From the NCBI GenBank assembly GCA_029880285.1, contig JAOUOS010000004.1:87679-151678 (forward strand): a stretch of DNA of 64,000 nt. Reading direction: 5' to 3'. The notes beneath the pieces are model-generated. The model saw only the letters and a program-made list of their open reading frames with translations, was not told the DNA's origin and made no database searches. Both the position numbers and the translations under genes were made by a program. This document shows, one piece after another, positions 63,676 to 64,000 of this stretch. Positions within the stretch are counted from its first letter, which is position 1; every line of letters starts with the position of its first letter. The DNA comes from Spirochaetia bacterium. Lineage in GTDB: Bacteria > Spirochaetota > Leptospiria > Turneriellales > JAOUOS01.

Positions 63676-63709
63676 ACTCCTATGATAAAGTGACTCCTAT
63701 GATAAAGTG
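63676..63709. repeat. two tandem 17-bp repeats carrying the asnB ribosome site
   Basis: ACTCCTATGATAAAGTG occurs twice in a row (63676-63692, 63693-63709). On the minus strand each unit contains AGGAGT; the copy next to the asnB start serves as its ribosome site and the other is a spare. A recent slip or duplication is likely. Confidence 0.8.
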
Positions 63710-63759
63710 ACTTTTTTAGAATCACTCTATTTTTTTCCAAATTTATTTTCTTTTGTAAA

Positions 63760-64000
63760 TTAAGCTTTAAAGACAAAATTTGGAAAATCGTCAAAAACCC
63801 AATTGTTTTTCAATGTATTATAAATAATACCTAGTAATTTTCGGGCAGTAGCAATAATTGCCTTGCCGCCACCTTTAGCTGCTTTTAATTTTTTGAAAAA
63901 ATCGCGTAAATATGGCGAATAACGAATCGCAATTAGTGTACATTGAATTAAAGTCGCTCTTGCTACCTGAGAACCTCTTTTAGTGATTCTACCGTGATTA
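63760..64000 (-). mobile_element. IS110-family transposase, C-terminal part (window edge)
   Basis: The minus strand reads 80 codons from the window edge to a TAA at 63760-63762. NHGRITKRGSQVARATLIQ, then RYSPYLRDFFKKLKAAKGGGKAIIATARKLLGIIYNTLKNN, match the Transposase_20 (IS116/IS110/IS902) C-terminal domain. The N-terminal DEDD nuclease part is beyond the window. It is an insertion sequence or remnant flanking the polysaccharide locus. IS110 elements lack long terminal inverted repeats, and none was sought beyond the edge. Confidence 0.85.

Noticed and set aside
63676..63709. Possible CRISPR or satellite array
   Set aside because: Only two units, no spacer and no cas genes.

Overview
The window comes from an AT-rich Gram-negative bacterium. 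GyrA motifs around the catalytic region, two loose spirochaete-style lipoboxes and OprP/O-like porins make a spirochaete (Leptospira-side) relative my best guess. This is recognition by eye, not a phylogeny.

The left part (1-16.6 kb) is ordinary chromosome: the start of metY, gyrA, mnmA-yqgE-mdh, a DUF3467 gene with holA, mutL, a cytidylate-kinase-like gene, a small lipoprotein, the copper pair copZ-copA and a porin. Genes alternate strand and often converge with overlapping or palindromic ends.

The right part (16.6-63.7 kb) is a large surface-polysaccharide locus in several blocks. (1) 16.6-22.9 kb is a six-gene minus-strand operon: a DegT-fold enzyme with Asn where the PLP lysine should be, a two-subunit thiamine-diphosphate enzyme, an initiating sugar transferase, an O-antigen ligase/polymerase and a porin-like protein. 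(2) 23.2-29.2 kb holds a hairpin repeat, a glycosyltransferase and a plus-strand run of methyltransferase, aldo/keto reductase, second initiating transferase, dimethylformamidase-like lipoprotein and beta-barrel. (3) 29.3-63.7 kb is about 34 kb read only on the minus strand. It carries a WbpI-like epimerase, glycosyltransferases, a NodB-like deacetylase, a FemAB-like transferase, two AsnB amidotransferases, Wzx, a nonulosonic (pseudaminic-like) acid cluster, wecB-wecC, a toxin-like HEPN remnant, a second O-antigen ligase paralogue, Wzy and more glycosyltransferases. An IS110-type transposase end lies at the right edge.

Together the genes can make UDP-ManNAcA, a CMP-nonulosonate and several amino sugars, assemble them on undecaprenyl phosphate, and flip, polymerise and ligate the product. 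The tetranucleotide CGCG is common in the core and in the sugar-precursor genes but nearly absent from 33.5-41.4 kb and 53.7-63.7 kb, which carry Wzx, Wzy, the AsnBs and most glycosyltransferases. Those two segments look like acquired inserts. The most interesting candidate system is the operon at 16.6-22.9 kb, which may build an unusual (perhaps branched-chain) sugar.
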